Of a DNA stretch of 64,000 bases, positions 15,818 through 23,960 are shown piece after piece. This DNA comes from Grimontia celer. Its GTDB lineage: Bacteria; Pseudomonadota; Gammaproteobacteria; Enterobacterales; Vibrionaceae. The notes beneath the pieces were generated by a model. That model was given only the letters and a program-made list of their open reading frames with translations. It was not told the origin of the DNA and searched no databases. Within the stretch, counting starts at the first letter, position 1, and each line of letters opens with the position of its first letter. The position numbers were made by a program, and so were the translations under genes. Where the stretch lies: assembly GCF_900055185.1 (NCBI RefSeq), contig NZ_FIZX01000002.1, positions 872,586 through 936,585 on the forward strand, in the 5' to 3' direction.

Positions 15818-15855
15818 GCCACCGGAAACCAGCTTCGACAGCAAAGGAGAAAGCA

Positions 15856-16581
15856 ATGACACTGAATAGCTTGTTTAAGCACAGTTACCAAGGCGGGCAA
15901 CATGGCTCGCTGGAAGTACCTGCTGGTTACAGCTTACGGTTTACCGCGAAAGACAGCGGAGCAAACCTAAGTTTGCTGATGTATAACCCGCGTAATACGT
16001 CAGAGCGCATCAACCTGCCGGACACGCTGAAATGCCAGCACACGTTTAAGCTCACTGCAGGCAACTGTGTGTATTCCGACATGGGGCGTATTTTCTGCTC
16101 CATTGTCCGTGACGACACAGGATGGATCGATAGCATTGGCGGCCTCAGCAACAGCCAACACGTCACCACAAAATGGGGCGCGCGCGATTATCAGCATCAC
16201 CGTAACCTGTGGATGCAAAACGGTCACGATGCCATGTTGGTTGAAATGGCGAAGTTTGGATTGGGATTACGTGATGTCGCGGCTCCGATGAACCTCTTTA
16301 GCAAAGTCTCCACGACCGATGACGGTGTGCTGGCATTTGATAGCGAAAATACCGGTGCAGGTGATGTGATTGAGCTCCGCTTTGAAATGGATACGGTTGT
16401 TCTGCTGAGCACCTGCCCACATCCGATGAATCCCTCTTCTACTTATCCGAGAACGGGCGTGGACGTCGAAATGGTGCGCGCTGAACCCCTCGCAGAAGAT
16501 GATGCTTGTTTGAATCATTGCGATGAAAACCGCCGTGGATTCGTCAACACCCGCCAATATCAACCGCAACTCATGGGATAA
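15856..16581 (+). CDS. DUF1989 protein, carboxyguanidine deiminase subunit
   Basis: Protein of 241 residues, one of the two urea-amidolyase-associated proteins (UAAP1/UAAP2 pair) always found beside this kind of carboxylase. Family studies of guanidine use showed that the pair forms carboxyguanidine deiminase (CgdA/CgdB), which turns carboxyguanidine into allophanate and ammonia. The sequence shows the DUF1989 pattern: [64 protein letters not shown] and the end [22 protein letters not shown], whose Cys-Pro belongs to the likely metal site. AAAGGAG precedes the ATG. I am not certain which of the two subunit names applies. Confidence 0.87.
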   Translation: MTLNSLFKHSYQGGQHGSLEVPAGYSLRFTAKDSGANLSLLMYNPRNTSERINLPDTLKCQHTFKLTAGNCVYSDMGRIFCSIVRDDTGWIDSIGGLSNSQHVTTKWGARDYQHHRNLWMQNGHDAMLVEMAKFGLGLRDVAAPMNLFSKVSTTDDGVLAFDSENTGAGDVIELRFEMDTVVLLSTCPHPMNPSSTYPRTGVDVEMVRAEPLAEDDACLNHCDENRRGFVNTRQYQPQLMG

Positions 16582-16591
16582 GGAGCCAGTC

Positions 16592-17236
16592 ATGATTGTT
16601 GAGAGCCAACTTTGCACCCAGGAAGCCAAATTGAAAGAGGTTGTGGATGCTGGAGATTACTACTTCAAAGTCATGAAGCAGGGTGAGCGTATGCGCATTA
16701 CCGATCTTGAAGGTAATCAGGCCGCGGACACCCTGTTTTATAACGCTAACAACACCGAAGAACGTTATTCGGCGATGGATACACTTCGCGAGCAAGGCAA
16801 TGCCTACCTGACAGCGGGCTCGATGCTGTTATCGAATCTGAACAACCCGATGCTGGAAATTGTCGCGGATACCTGTGGTCGCCACGACACCTTGGGCGGC
16901 GCTTGTTCAACCGAGAGCAACACTGTGCGTTACGCGCATGAAAAGCGCTGCATGCACGCTTGTCGCGATTCCTGGTTACTGGCAGTCACAGAAAACCCAG
17001 AGTATGGCCTGACCAAAAGAGATATCAGCCACAACGTGAATTTCTTTATGAATGTGCCAGTGACAGCGGAAGGCGGACTGACCTTCGCGGATGGCATCAG
17101 CGCGCCGGGTAAATATGTGGAGCTGGAAGCCAAAATGGACGTGATCGTGCTGATCTCTAACTGTCCACAGCTCAATAACCCGTGTAATGCCTATAACCCA
17201 ACGCCAATTGAAGTGTCAGTATGGGATGCAGCTTAA
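16592..17236 (+). CDS. DUF1989 protein, second carboxyguanidine deiminase subunit
   Basis: Protein of 214 residues, partner and distant paralogue of the preceding product. Typical blocks are [78 protein letters not shown] and the C-terminal [19 protein letters not shown] with its two conserved cysteines. The two proteins together are expected to hydrolyse carboxyguanidine to allophanate. The true start is the ATG at 16592 (AAGGAG 7 bases upstream); the open frame to 16523 overlaps the previous gene. The next gene is 124 bases away, and a second riboswitch fills that gap. Confidence 0.88.
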   Translation: MIVESQLCTQEAKLKEVVDAGDYYFKVMKQGERMRITDLEGNQAADTLFYNANNTEERYSAMDTLREQGNAYLTAGSMLLSNLNNPMLEIVADTCGRHDTLGGACSTESNTVRYAHEKRCMHACRDSWLLAVTENPEYGLTKRDISHNVNFFMNVPVTAEGGLTFADGISAPGKYVELEAKMDVIVLISNCPQLNNPCNAYNPTPIEVSVWDAA

Positions 17237-17285
17237 CGCTGAGCACTAAGTAATACGCGCGACAACAAGGTTACCAAGGAGAGGT

Positions 17286-17343
17286 AAGGGACGACCCTTC
17301 ACGCAGGAAATGCGCCTCAGGTCTTTGTCCGGGACGACCCGGA
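17286..17343 (+). promoter_or_regulatory. Guanidine-II (mini-ykkC) riboswitch inside the operon
   Basis: Two hairpins carry the defining ACGA loops: AAGGG-ACGA-CCCTT at 17286-17299 and TCCGGG-ACGA-CCCGGA at 17328-17343, with a 28-base linker. This is the exact form of the guanidine-II aptamer, in which two ACGR loops dock and each binds one guanidinium. The second hairpin ends 17 bases before the carboxylase start codon at 17361, next to the GATGAAGA ribosome site, so control of translation initiation is likely. The site gives the costly carboxylase its own guanidine control in addition to the leader riboswitch. Confidence 0.9.
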
Positions 17344-17360
17344 TAGATGAAGACAATGCT

Positions 17361-20300
17361 ATGTTCAAAAAAATTCTTATCGCCAATCGTGGCGCCATCG
17401 CTTGCAGAATAATTCGAACGCTTGATGCCATGGGCATCGCAAGTGTGTCGGTTTACCACGAAGACGATGCAGGCAGCCTGCATACTCTCAACGCTTCAGA
17501 GGCATACAGCTTAGGCGAGGGCAGTGCCGCTGAAACCTATCTCGATATCAACAAAATTCTTACCATCGCCAAACAAACGGGTGCCGAAGCGATTCATCCC
17601 GGCTATGGCTTTTTAAGTGAAAACCCAGAATTTGTGGCGGCTTGTGAACGTGAAAATATCGCCTTTCTTGGCCCAACCAGCGAGCAAATCAATCTTTTTG
17701 GTTTGAAACACACTGCTCGTGAACTGGCAGAGAAAGCCAATGTTCCTTTGTTGCCGGGTACGGGGTTGCTAGAAAGCGTGGAAGAAGCGCTTAGCAAAGC
17801 GAAAGAAATGGGTTACCCGGTCATGCTCAAAAGCACCGCTGGTGGCGGTGGTATCGGCATGCGCCTTTGTGAAAATGCCGAACATCTTCAGGATGCCTTC
17901 GAGGCAGTAAAACGTCTGGGTGAAGCCAACTTCAGCCATAGCGGTTTATTCATGGAGAAGTTCATTACTTCAGCCCGCCACATCGAAGTTCAGGTGATTG
18001 GTGACGGTGAAGGTAACGTGATTGCGTTGGGAGAACGGGATTGTTCTGCACAGCGCCGTAACCAGAAAGTGATGGAAGAGACACCAGCTCCCAATCTGAA
18101 TGAAGAGACCCGCCAAGAGTTACAACAGACAGCTATTCGTCTTGCCGCGTCGGTGAAATACCGAAATGCGGGTACGGTTGAATTTATCCTCGACCAATCT
18201 ACCCAACAGTTTTACTTCCTGGAGGTTAATACGCGACTTCAGGTTGAGCATGGTGTGACTGAGCTGACCTTTGGCGTGGACATTGTTCGTCTGATGGTAG
18301 AAATTGGCTGTGGTGAACACGCTGATCATTGGCAAGAGGCTCTTGAAGCCAAACCTACAGGACATGCTATTCAATTCCGTCTATATGCCGAAGATCCAAA
18401 CAAACAGTTTCTGCCATCAACGGGCTTAATCACTCAGTTAGATTTCCCAGAAGGTGTTCTGGGAAATGCGGTGAGCCATGACGAAAATGGCAGTACGGTG
18501 CGCATTGATACTTGGGTGGAAGCGGGCGTGGAAGTCAGCCCATTTTTCGACCCGATGATTGCCAAAGTCATGGTGCATGAACCTTCTAGGGAACAAGCTC
18601 TGGATAGCATCGCCAGCTTACTGGAAAACACCGCTCTTTATGGCATAGAAACCAACCTTGATTACCTTGCACAACTTTCCCGAGAGCCTCTGGTGAAACA
18701 GGGAGAAGTGCTGACATCGAGTCTGGCGTCATTTGATTATCAGCCTCATTCTGTCGATGTATTAAACAGCGGCACCCAAACCACCATTCAGGATTACCCC
18801 GGCCGCAGTGGCTATTGGCATGTTGGTATCCCGCCATCTGGCCCCATGGATAACCTGAGTTTTCGTTTAGGTAACCAGTTGTTGGACAACGATCAAACCG
18901 CTTCTGGTTTGGAGATCATTGCCAACGGACCCACCCTCAAGTTCAACGCTGACACCCAACTGGTGGTGACGGGTGCTGAATTGCCCGTCACGATTAATGG
19001 CGTTGAAGCACCGATGTTTACTGTGCTGGCAATATCGAGAGGCGATACCGTCGCGCTTGGGGCGATCCAAAACAAAGGGGCGAGGGCGTATCTATCAATC
19101 AAAGGTGGATTTGATTGCCCTGAATACCTTGGCAGCCGCTCGACGTTTACTTTGGGCAAATTTGGCGGACATGCAGGCCGTGCATTGATGGCAGGAGACG
19201 TACTGCACCTCAATAACACTCGCTTGTATAAAAAGCGCGTTGGTGAAACATTGCCAGCACCGGACCTTTCCATGATGTATACCTTGCGCGTGATCTATGG
19301 CCCGCACGGTGCGCCAGATTTCTTCACGAATGACGATATCCAATCGTTTTTCGATGCCGAATGGGAAGTTCACTTCAACTCAAGCCGCACGGGTGTGCGC
19401 TTAATTGGACCAAAACCCGAATGGGCGAGACCAGACGGCAGTGAAGCCGGGCTTCATCCTTCTAACATTCACGACAATGCATACGCCGTCGGCACAGTCG
19501 ACTTTACCGGTGATATGCCTGTGATTCTAGGGCCAGATGGCCCAAGTTTGGGCGGCTTTGTTTGTCCTGCCACAGTGATAAAAGCCGATCTTTGGAAGCT
19601 CGGACAATTGAAGGCGGGAGATAAAATCCGTTTTCAGGCGGTGTCTTTAGAGCATGCCGAGCGCGCGGAACGTCATCAGTTAGCCGCGATTGGCATGTTG
19701 TCCTCGAAGGAATTGGCATTGCCAAGTGCTTCAACCCGAACTTCTCCGGTATTGAAGGAAATCCCAGCGGATAAATATGGCGAACAGGTAGTGAATCGCC
19801 CAAGTGGAGAAGATTTTCTGCTCGTGGAATATGGCCCACAAATGCTCGACGTGAAACTGCGCTTTCGTGTTCACGCATTGATGCTGGCGCTCGAAAAAAT
19901 GGCGATCCCCGCCATTAAAGAGCTGACCCCCGGTATTCGTTCGCTTCAGGTGCATTTCGATAATTTGCAAATCGGCAGTGAAGCCATGCTTTCGCTGCTT
20001 GAAAAAGCAGAAGCGACCCTCGGCGATATCAGCACGTTGGAAGTGCCTTCCCGGGTCGTTCATTTACCGCTTTCCTGGGATGACCCATCCATCCAGTTAG
20101 CAATGAAAAAGTACGATGAAGTGGTGCGCAAAAATGCACCATGGAGCCCTGATAATATTGAGTTTATTCGTCGCATTAACGGATTGGAAAGCAGAGAAGC
20201 GGTGCAGGATATCGTGTTTGATGCGAGTTATCTCGTCATGGGCTTGGGTGATGTTTATCTTGGCGCACCTGTCGCGACACCGATGGACCCTCGCCACCGA

Positions 20301-20993
20301 CTGGTGACAACGAAATACAACCCGGCGCGTACCTGGACGCCTGAAAACGCGGTGGGTATCGGTGGTGCTTACATGTGTGTATATGGCATGGAAGGGCCGG
20401 GCGGTTACCAGTTAATGGGGCGTACACTTCAGATGTGGAACCGATACAACCAGACAGAGGCATTTACCCAGCCTTGGCTGTTACGCTTTTTCGACCAGAT
20501 CCGCTTCTACCCCGTCTCGCCTGAAGAACTCACTCAAATCCGCCGTGATTTTCCACGTGGAAAATTTGATGTTCGCATTGAAGAAACCCGTTTCAGTCTC
20601 GCTGAATACGAGGCCATGCTGGCGAAAGAAAGTGAGTCTATTAGCGCGTTTAAAACTCAACAGCAAGCTGCGTTTGACGCAGAGCGTCAGCGTTGGGAAG
20701 AGACCGGACAGGCGAACTTTGTTGCTGAAGTCGTGGACAACGCAGAGACAAACCTCGAAGTGCTCGAAACCGGCCAGTTCCCTGTGACTGCTCAGCTAGC
20801 AGGGAATGTGTGGCAATTACTGGCGAAGCCCGGCGATACCATCGAAGTGGGGCAGCTACTGCTTATCGTTGAATCCATGAAAATGGAAATTGAAGTGACA
20901 GCGTCACAATCAGGGCGTGTGGTTCGACTGTCCAAAAGCGAAGGTGAGCAAATTCGCGCCGGACAAACACTGTTAATCATGGAGCAAATCTAA
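17361..20993 (+). CDS. Biotin-dependent guanidine (urea-type) carboxylase
   Basis: Multidomain enzyme of 1210 residues, the full length of the urea carboxylase family. The biotin carboxylase domain (about residues 1-450) begins FKKILIANRGAIACRIIRT and holds the ATP-grasp loop STAGGGGIGM. Next is a KipI/KipA-like carboxyltransferase pair (about 470-1090), including VLNSGTQTTIQDYPGRSGYW and GPMDNLSFRLGN. The biotinyl domain (about 1140-1210) carries VESMKMEIE with biotinyl Lys1174. Databases call such proteins urea carboxylase; those behind guanidine riboswitches carboxylate guanidine. The start is the ATG at 17361, because the open frame upstream crosses the guanidine-II riboswitch. Its stop overlaps the next ATG (TAATG). 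Confidence 0.9.
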   Translation: MFKKILIANRGAIACRIIRTLDAMGIASVSVYHEDDAGSLHTLNASEAYSLGEGSAAETYLDINKILTIAKQTGAEAIHPGYGFLSENPEFVAACERENIAFLGPTSEQINLFGLKHTARELAEKANVPLLPGTGLLESVEEALSKAKEMGYPVMLKSTAGGGGIGMRLCENAEHLQDAFEAVKRLGEANFSHSGLFMEKFITSARHIEVQVIGDGEGNVIALGERDCSAQRRNQKVMEETPAPNLNEETRQELQQTAIRLAASVKYRNAGTVEFILDQSTQQFYFLEVNTRLQVEHGVTELTFGVDIVRLMVEIGCGEHADHWQEALEAKPTGHAIQFRLYAEDPNKQFLPSTGLITQLDFPEGVLGNAVSHDENGSTVRIDTWVEAGVEVSPFFDPMIAKVMVHEPSREQALDSIASLLENTALYGIETNLDYLAQLSREPLVKQGEVLTSSLASFDYQPHSVDVLNSGTQTTIQDYPGRSGYWHVGIPPSGPMDNLSFRLGNQLLDNDQTASGLEIIANGPTLKFNADTQLVVTGAELPVTINGVEAPMFTVLAISRGDTVALGAIQNKGARAYLSIKGGFDCPEYLGSRSTFTLGKFGGHAGRALMAGDVLHLNNTRLYKKRVGETLPAPDLSMMYTLRVIYGPHGAPDFFTNDDIQSFFDAEWEVHFNSSRTGVRLIGPKPEWARPDGSEAGLHPSNIHDNAYAVGTVDFTGDMPVILGPDGPSLGGFVCPATVIKADLWKLGQLKAGDKIRFQAVSLEHAERAERHQLAAIGMLSSKELALPSASTRTSPVLKEIPADKYGEQVVNRPSGEDFLLVEYGPQMLDVKLRFRVHALMLALEKMAIPAIKELTPGIRSLQVHFDNLQIGSEAMLSLLEKAEATLGDISTLEVPSRVVHLPLSWDDPSIQLAMKKYDEVVRKNAPWSPDNIEFIRRINGLESREAVQDIVFDASYLVMGLGDVYLGAPVATPMDPRHRLVTTKYNPARTWTPENAVGIGGAYMCVYGMEGPGGYQLMGRTLQMWNRYNQTEAFTQPWLLRFFDQIRFYPVSPEELTQIRRDFPRGKFDVRIEETRFSLAEYEAMLAKESESISAFKTQQQAAFDAERQRWEETGQANFVAEVVDNAETNLEVLETGQFPVTAQLAGNVWQLLAKPGDTIEVGQLLLIVESMKMEIEVTASQSGRVVRLSKSEGEQIRAGQTLLIMEQI

Positions 20994-22747
20994 TGGAATT
21001 TACGTCAATTCAACAACTGTTGGCGGCTTATCAGTCAGGTGAAATCACGCCAGCAGATTATCTCTATTCCCAGTGGAAAAAAGCGCAAAACGATCAGCAT
21101 AATTGTTGGATTAGCCTGATCAGCGAAGCGCAATTGGATGGTTACCTCAAAGCGCTGAGAAACCACAAGCCAGAAAACAAGCCGCTTTATGGTGTGCCGT
21201 TTGCCATTAAAGACAACATCGATCTGGCGGGATTGCAAACGACAGCAGCCTGCAAAGAATTTGCCTACACACCAGGTCAATCCGCGTTTGTGGTACAGGC
21301 CTTAATCGAAGCGGGCGCGGTGCCACTGGGAAAAACCAACCTCGACCAGTTCGCGACAGGGTTAAACGGCACACGCAGTCCATTCGGAGCCTGTAAGAAC
21401 AGTATTGACCCAGCATACGTTTCTGGTGGTTCAAGCTCCGGCAGCGCAGTTTCCGTTGCTCTGGGTCAGGTCATGTTTTCTTTGGGTACGGACACGGCAG
21501 GCTCAGGCAGGATACCGGCAGCTTTCAACCGATTGGTGGGGATGAAAGCGAGTATTGGACGGATCAGCTGCCGTGGCGTGGTGCCAGCATGCAGAACGCT
21601 TGATTGCGTGACTTTGTTTGCACACAGCGTTGAAGATATTGAATACCTGCTGCCTATCGCCGGGCAGTATGATGCGGGTGACGCTTACGCCCGTGACTTT
21701 TCTGAGTCTGATGCTGACATCGTTTATCTTTCTGATGCAGTCAGGATTGGTGTACCGAAGACAGATAATCTGGAGTTCTTTGGTAATGCTGACTTCCAGC
21801 GTCGGTTTGAGCTGAGTAAAGAGAAGTTAGCGGCAAATGGTGCTGAGCTGGTGGAGATGGACATTCAGGATTTTCTGGATGCCGCGACCTTGCTTTATCA
21901 GGGACCTTGGGTAGCAGAACGTTATGCCGCCATAGAAGGCTTTTTTGATGAGCATGAAACCCAGTGTGAACCGACGATTCAGGCGATCCTTGGCAGCGCG
22001 TCCAAGTTTTCGGCGGTGGATGCGTTCAATGCTCACTATCAATTGAAAGCACTGAAAAAGCGCTGTGATGCCAAGCTGAAAACCGTTGATGCAGTTATCG
22101 TTCCGACGTCTGGGACGATTTACACCATCGAAGAAATGCTTGATGACCCCATCCAGAAAAATACGGACTTTGGTTATTACACCAACTTCATGAATCTTCT
22201 GGATTATGCCGCGATTGCAATTCCCGCCGATAATGAAACTGAGCAAATGCCGTTTGGTATTACGCTGTTTTCTGATCAAGGCAGTGAATCAAAGTTGCTG
22301 GATCTTGCCAAAGCTTATATTGCCAACGAAGCCGTTTCGGTGGGCGAGTCGATTGATGAAACCATGGTCATTGCCGTTTGCGGCGCTCACATGGAAGGTT
22401 TGCCGCTGAATCATCAGTTGAAAGATCGCCACGCGAGCTTTATCGATAAACGCCGGAGTGCATCGAGTTACCGCTTCTATGCGCTGGCAGGGGAAGGGCC
22501 CAAACGACCCGGCATGGTACGCGTGAACGAAGCTGGCGTTAGCATTGAAATGGAGCTTTGGGAAGTGCCGACATCCCGCGTGGGTGATTTTCTCGCTGGC
22601 ATTCCCAGCCCGTTGGGCCTGGGCAAAGTGGAGTTGGATGATGGTACCTGGGTGACTGGGTTTATCTGTCAGGCATCTGCAATTGAAGGAGCGAAAGATA
22701 TTTCATCCTATGGTAGTTGGCGTTTGTATCTGACTAACAATAGCTAG
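20993..22747 (+). CDS. atzF: Allophanate hydrolase
   Basis: Amidase-signature enzyme of 584 residues that cleaves allophanate to two ammonia and two CO2, the last step of the pathway. The Ser-cisSer-Lys triad is visible: Lys73 in PFAIKDNID, the Gly/Ser loop SGGSSSGSAVSVALG and the nucleophile loop GTDTAGSGRIPA. The C-terminal part after about residue 450 (MVIAVCGAHMEGLPLNHQL, AGEGPKRPGMVRV) is the allophanate-specific domain, as in the full-length bacterial enzyme. The ATG overlaps the carboxylase stop by one base, so translation is coupled. A terminator follows, closing the operon. Confidence 0.92.
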   Translation: MEFTSIQQLLAAYQSGEITPADYLYSQWKKAQNDQHNCWISLISEAQLDGYLKALRNHKPENKPLYGVPFAIKDNIDLAGLQTTAACKEFAYTPGQSAFVVQALIEAGAVPLGKTNLDQFATGLNGTRSPFGACKNSIDPAYVSGGSSSGSAVSVALGQVMFSLGTDTAGSGRIPAAFNRLVGMKASIGRISCRGVVPACRTLDCVTLFAHSVEDIEYLLPIAGQYDAGDAYARDFSESDADIVYLSDAVRIGVPKTDNLEFFGNADFQRRFELSKEKLAANGAELVEMDIQDFLDAATLLYQGPWVAERYAAIEGFFDEHETQCEPTIQAILGSASKFSAVDAFNAHYQLKALKKRCDAKLKTVDAVIVPTSGTIYTIEEMLDDPIQKNTDFGYYTNFMNLLDYAAIAIPADNETEQMPFGITLFSDQGSESKLLDLAKAYIANEAVSVGESIDETMVIAVCGAHMEGLPLNHQLKDRHASFIDKRRSASSYRFYALAGEGPKRPGMVRVNEAGVSIEMELWEVPTSRVGDFLAGIPSPLGLGKVELDDGTWVTGFICQASAIEGAKDISSYGSWRLYLTNNS

Positions 22748-22762
22748 CGGTTTTGGTGTTGA

Positions 22763-22793
22763 AAAAGCGGGCAATTAAAGCCTGCTTTTTTTG
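22763..22793 (+). terminator. Terminator of the guanidine operon
   Basis: AAAAGCGGGC and GCCTGCTTTTTTT form a hairpin (one G-U pair) with an AATTAAA loop and a long T run, 15 bases after the allophanate hydrolase stop. Confidence 0.85.
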
Positions 22794-22855
22794 TTTGCTT
22801 TTGGTTCGTTGGGCGATAAACTCCGCGCCCTTGAACTTTGAGAGATTCATTCTGA

Positions 22856-23272
22856 ATGAAAAAGGTAATGCTGAGTGTGGCGCTGTTTTCAGCGACACTG
22901 CTTTCAGGTTGTGTAACGTTCCCAACGCAACAATCTGAACAAGTTAAAGTCATCTGGGACGATGTAAATGCCATTCAGGGATGTGAACACAAAGGCACAG
23001 TGATCGGTTCTGAAGGCCATTTTTACGACTATTGGCTGCATGCTGACAAAGACATGGTTTGGGGAACCCTAAATCAAATGCGTATTAAAGCGGCAGACAA
23101 AGGCGCGAACGTCTTGTACTTGTATCAGCCATTTGGTTTCTCTTCTTCGGTCACCATGTTCGGTAATGCCTACGCATGTGAAAATGCCGCTGATATCGAG
23201 GAAACGATGTCTGATTTAGAAGCTGTTGAAGTCGAAGTAAACAGCGAAATCGAAGCGTCTGAAACGCCGTAA
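22856..23272 (+). CDS. DUF4156 lipoprotein
   Basis: Lipoprotein of 138 residues. The signal MKKVMLSVALFSATLLSGC has lipobox LSGC, so Cys19 is the likely lipid site; the following residue is Val, not Asp. The mature region VIWDDVNAIQGCEHKGTVIGSEGHFYDYW and the segment MRIKAADKGANVLYLY match the DUF4156 envelope lipoproteins, with two cysteines that may form a disulfide. Function is unknown. The C-terminal tail is acidic (ETMSDLEAVEVEVNSEIEASETP) and looks disordered. The gene is monocistronic. Confidence 0.8.
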   Translation: MKKVMLSVALFSATLLSGCVTFPTQQSEQVKVIWDDVNAIQGCEHKGTVIGSEGHFYDYWLHADKDMVWGTLNQMRIKAADKGANVLYLYQPFGFSSSVTMFGNAYACENAADIEETMSDLEAVEVEVNSEIEASETP

Positions 23273-23297
23273 TTCGGTTTTTATTCAGAGGTGTTTT

Positions 23298-23331
23298 AAA
23301 AGGCTGCGGATACTCATCGCGGCCTTTTTTG
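23298..23331 (+). terminator. Terminator of the DUF4156 gene
   Basis: AAAAGGCTGCG and CGCGGCCTTTTTT form an imperfect hairpin followed by a T run, 26 bases after the stop. Confidence 0.7.
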
Positions 23332-23382
23332 TATCCTCGCTTTCGCGTACCTCTCTGAATGCATTCGCACCATTCTTTTTGC

Positions 23383-23404
23383 AAATGATAATGATTAGTA
23401 TTTG
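23383..23404 (+). promoter_or_regulatory. Fur-box-like sequence
   Basis: The stretch has GATAATGAT at 23387-23395, identical to the first nine bases of the classic Fur box, followed by a poorer half. It lies just upstream of the Zur site, so it may be a second metal-responsive element or only an AT-rich coincidence. Confidence 0.35.
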
Positions 23405-23416
23405 ACTTAGTGAATT

Positions 23417-23439
23417 TAAATGTTATGTTATAACATAGC
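23417..23439 (+). promoter_or_regulatory. Zur box before the L31B/L36B genes
   Basis: The site contains AATGTTATGTTATAACAT with a perfect 14-base palindrome TATGTTATAACATA at 23424-23437. It matches the gammaproteobacterial Zur consensus at about 18 of 22 defined positions. It sits 25 bases before the L31B start, where bound zinc-Zur would block transcription. The regulon fits, since both downstream genes encode zinc-free ribosomal protein forms. Confidence 0.85.
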
Positions 23440-23463
23440 AATCATGAGTTGGAGGGCATTATC

Positions 23464-23724
23464 ATGAAACCAGGTATCCATCCGGAATACAGAACTGTGG
23501 CGTTCCACGACACAGGCGCAAACGAATACATTCTTGTCGGTTCGACAGTACAAACCAAACGCACGGTGGAGTTGGATGGCAAAACCTATCCCTATGTGAC
23601 GCTGGATGTTTCATCGCATTCGCATCCTTTCTATACCGGTAAACAAAAAATGGCGAAGCAAGATGGTCGCGTGGCGCGATTCAATCAACGCTTTGGTGGC
23701 AAGAATCTGAAAGCAGGGAAGTAA
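23464..23724 (+). CDS. ykgM: 50S ribosomal protein L31 type B (zinc-free)
   Basis: Ribosomal protein L31 of 86 residues, type B, beginning [20 protein letters not shown] and ending [17 protein letters not shown]. It has no cysteines, so it lacks the zinc-binding motif of the standard L31 and can replace it in zinc-poor cells, freeing zinc. The start is the ATG at 23464 with GGAGGG just upstream; an in-frame ATG at 23449 lies before the ribosome site. It forms a two-gene unit with the L36 paralogue three bases downstream, under the Zur box at 23417-23439. Confidence 0.95.
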   Translation: MKPGIHPEYRTVAFHDTGANEYILVGSTVQTKRTVELDGKTYPYVTLDVSSHSHPFYTGKQKMAKQDGRVARFNQRFGGKNLKAGK

Positions 23725-23727
23725 ACG

Positions 23728-23871
23728 ATGCAAGTATTGAGTTCACTGAAAAGTGCAAAGAACCGAAGCAAAGATTGTCAGGTGGTGAAACGCCGCGGAC
23801 GTCTCTATGTGATTTGCAAATCCAATCCGCGCTTCAAAGCGGTTCAGGGAAAAGTGAAGAAGAAAAAGTAG
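23728..23871 (+). CDS. ykgO: 50S ribosomal protein L36 type B
   Basis: Protein of 47 residues, [20 protein letters not shown] followed by [17 protein letters not shown] and a basic KKKK end. It matches the E. coli YkgO form of L36 along its length and is too short for many gene finders. It keeps only two cysteines and lacks the full set of zinc ligands of the standard L36. It starts three bases after the L31B stop and shares its Zur control. The terminator at 23901-23933 closes the unit. Confidence 0.95.
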   Translation: MQVLSSLKSAKNRSKDCQVVKRRGRLYVICKSNPRFKAVQGKVKKKK

Positions 23872-23900
23872 TGCAATCAAATTTACGTTGGTTGGCTCAA

Positions 23901-23933
23901 AAAAGCCTGAATCTTAAAAAGGTTCAGGCTTTT
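23901..23933. terminator. Bidirectional terminator
   Basis: AAAAGCCTGAA and TTCAGGCTTTT form an 11-bp stem around an 11-base A-rich loop. Having A on one side and T on the other, it can stop transcripts from both L36B (plus) and the aminotransferase (minus). Confidence 0.85.
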
Positions 23934-23960
23934 CTATTTTTTGCAGCTAAGTTATGACGA

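Noticed and set aside
17310-17360. Earlier start of the carboxylase at 17310
   Set aside because: The extension would translate through the guanidine-II riboswitch, and the biotin carboxylase domain begins right at the ATG at 17361.
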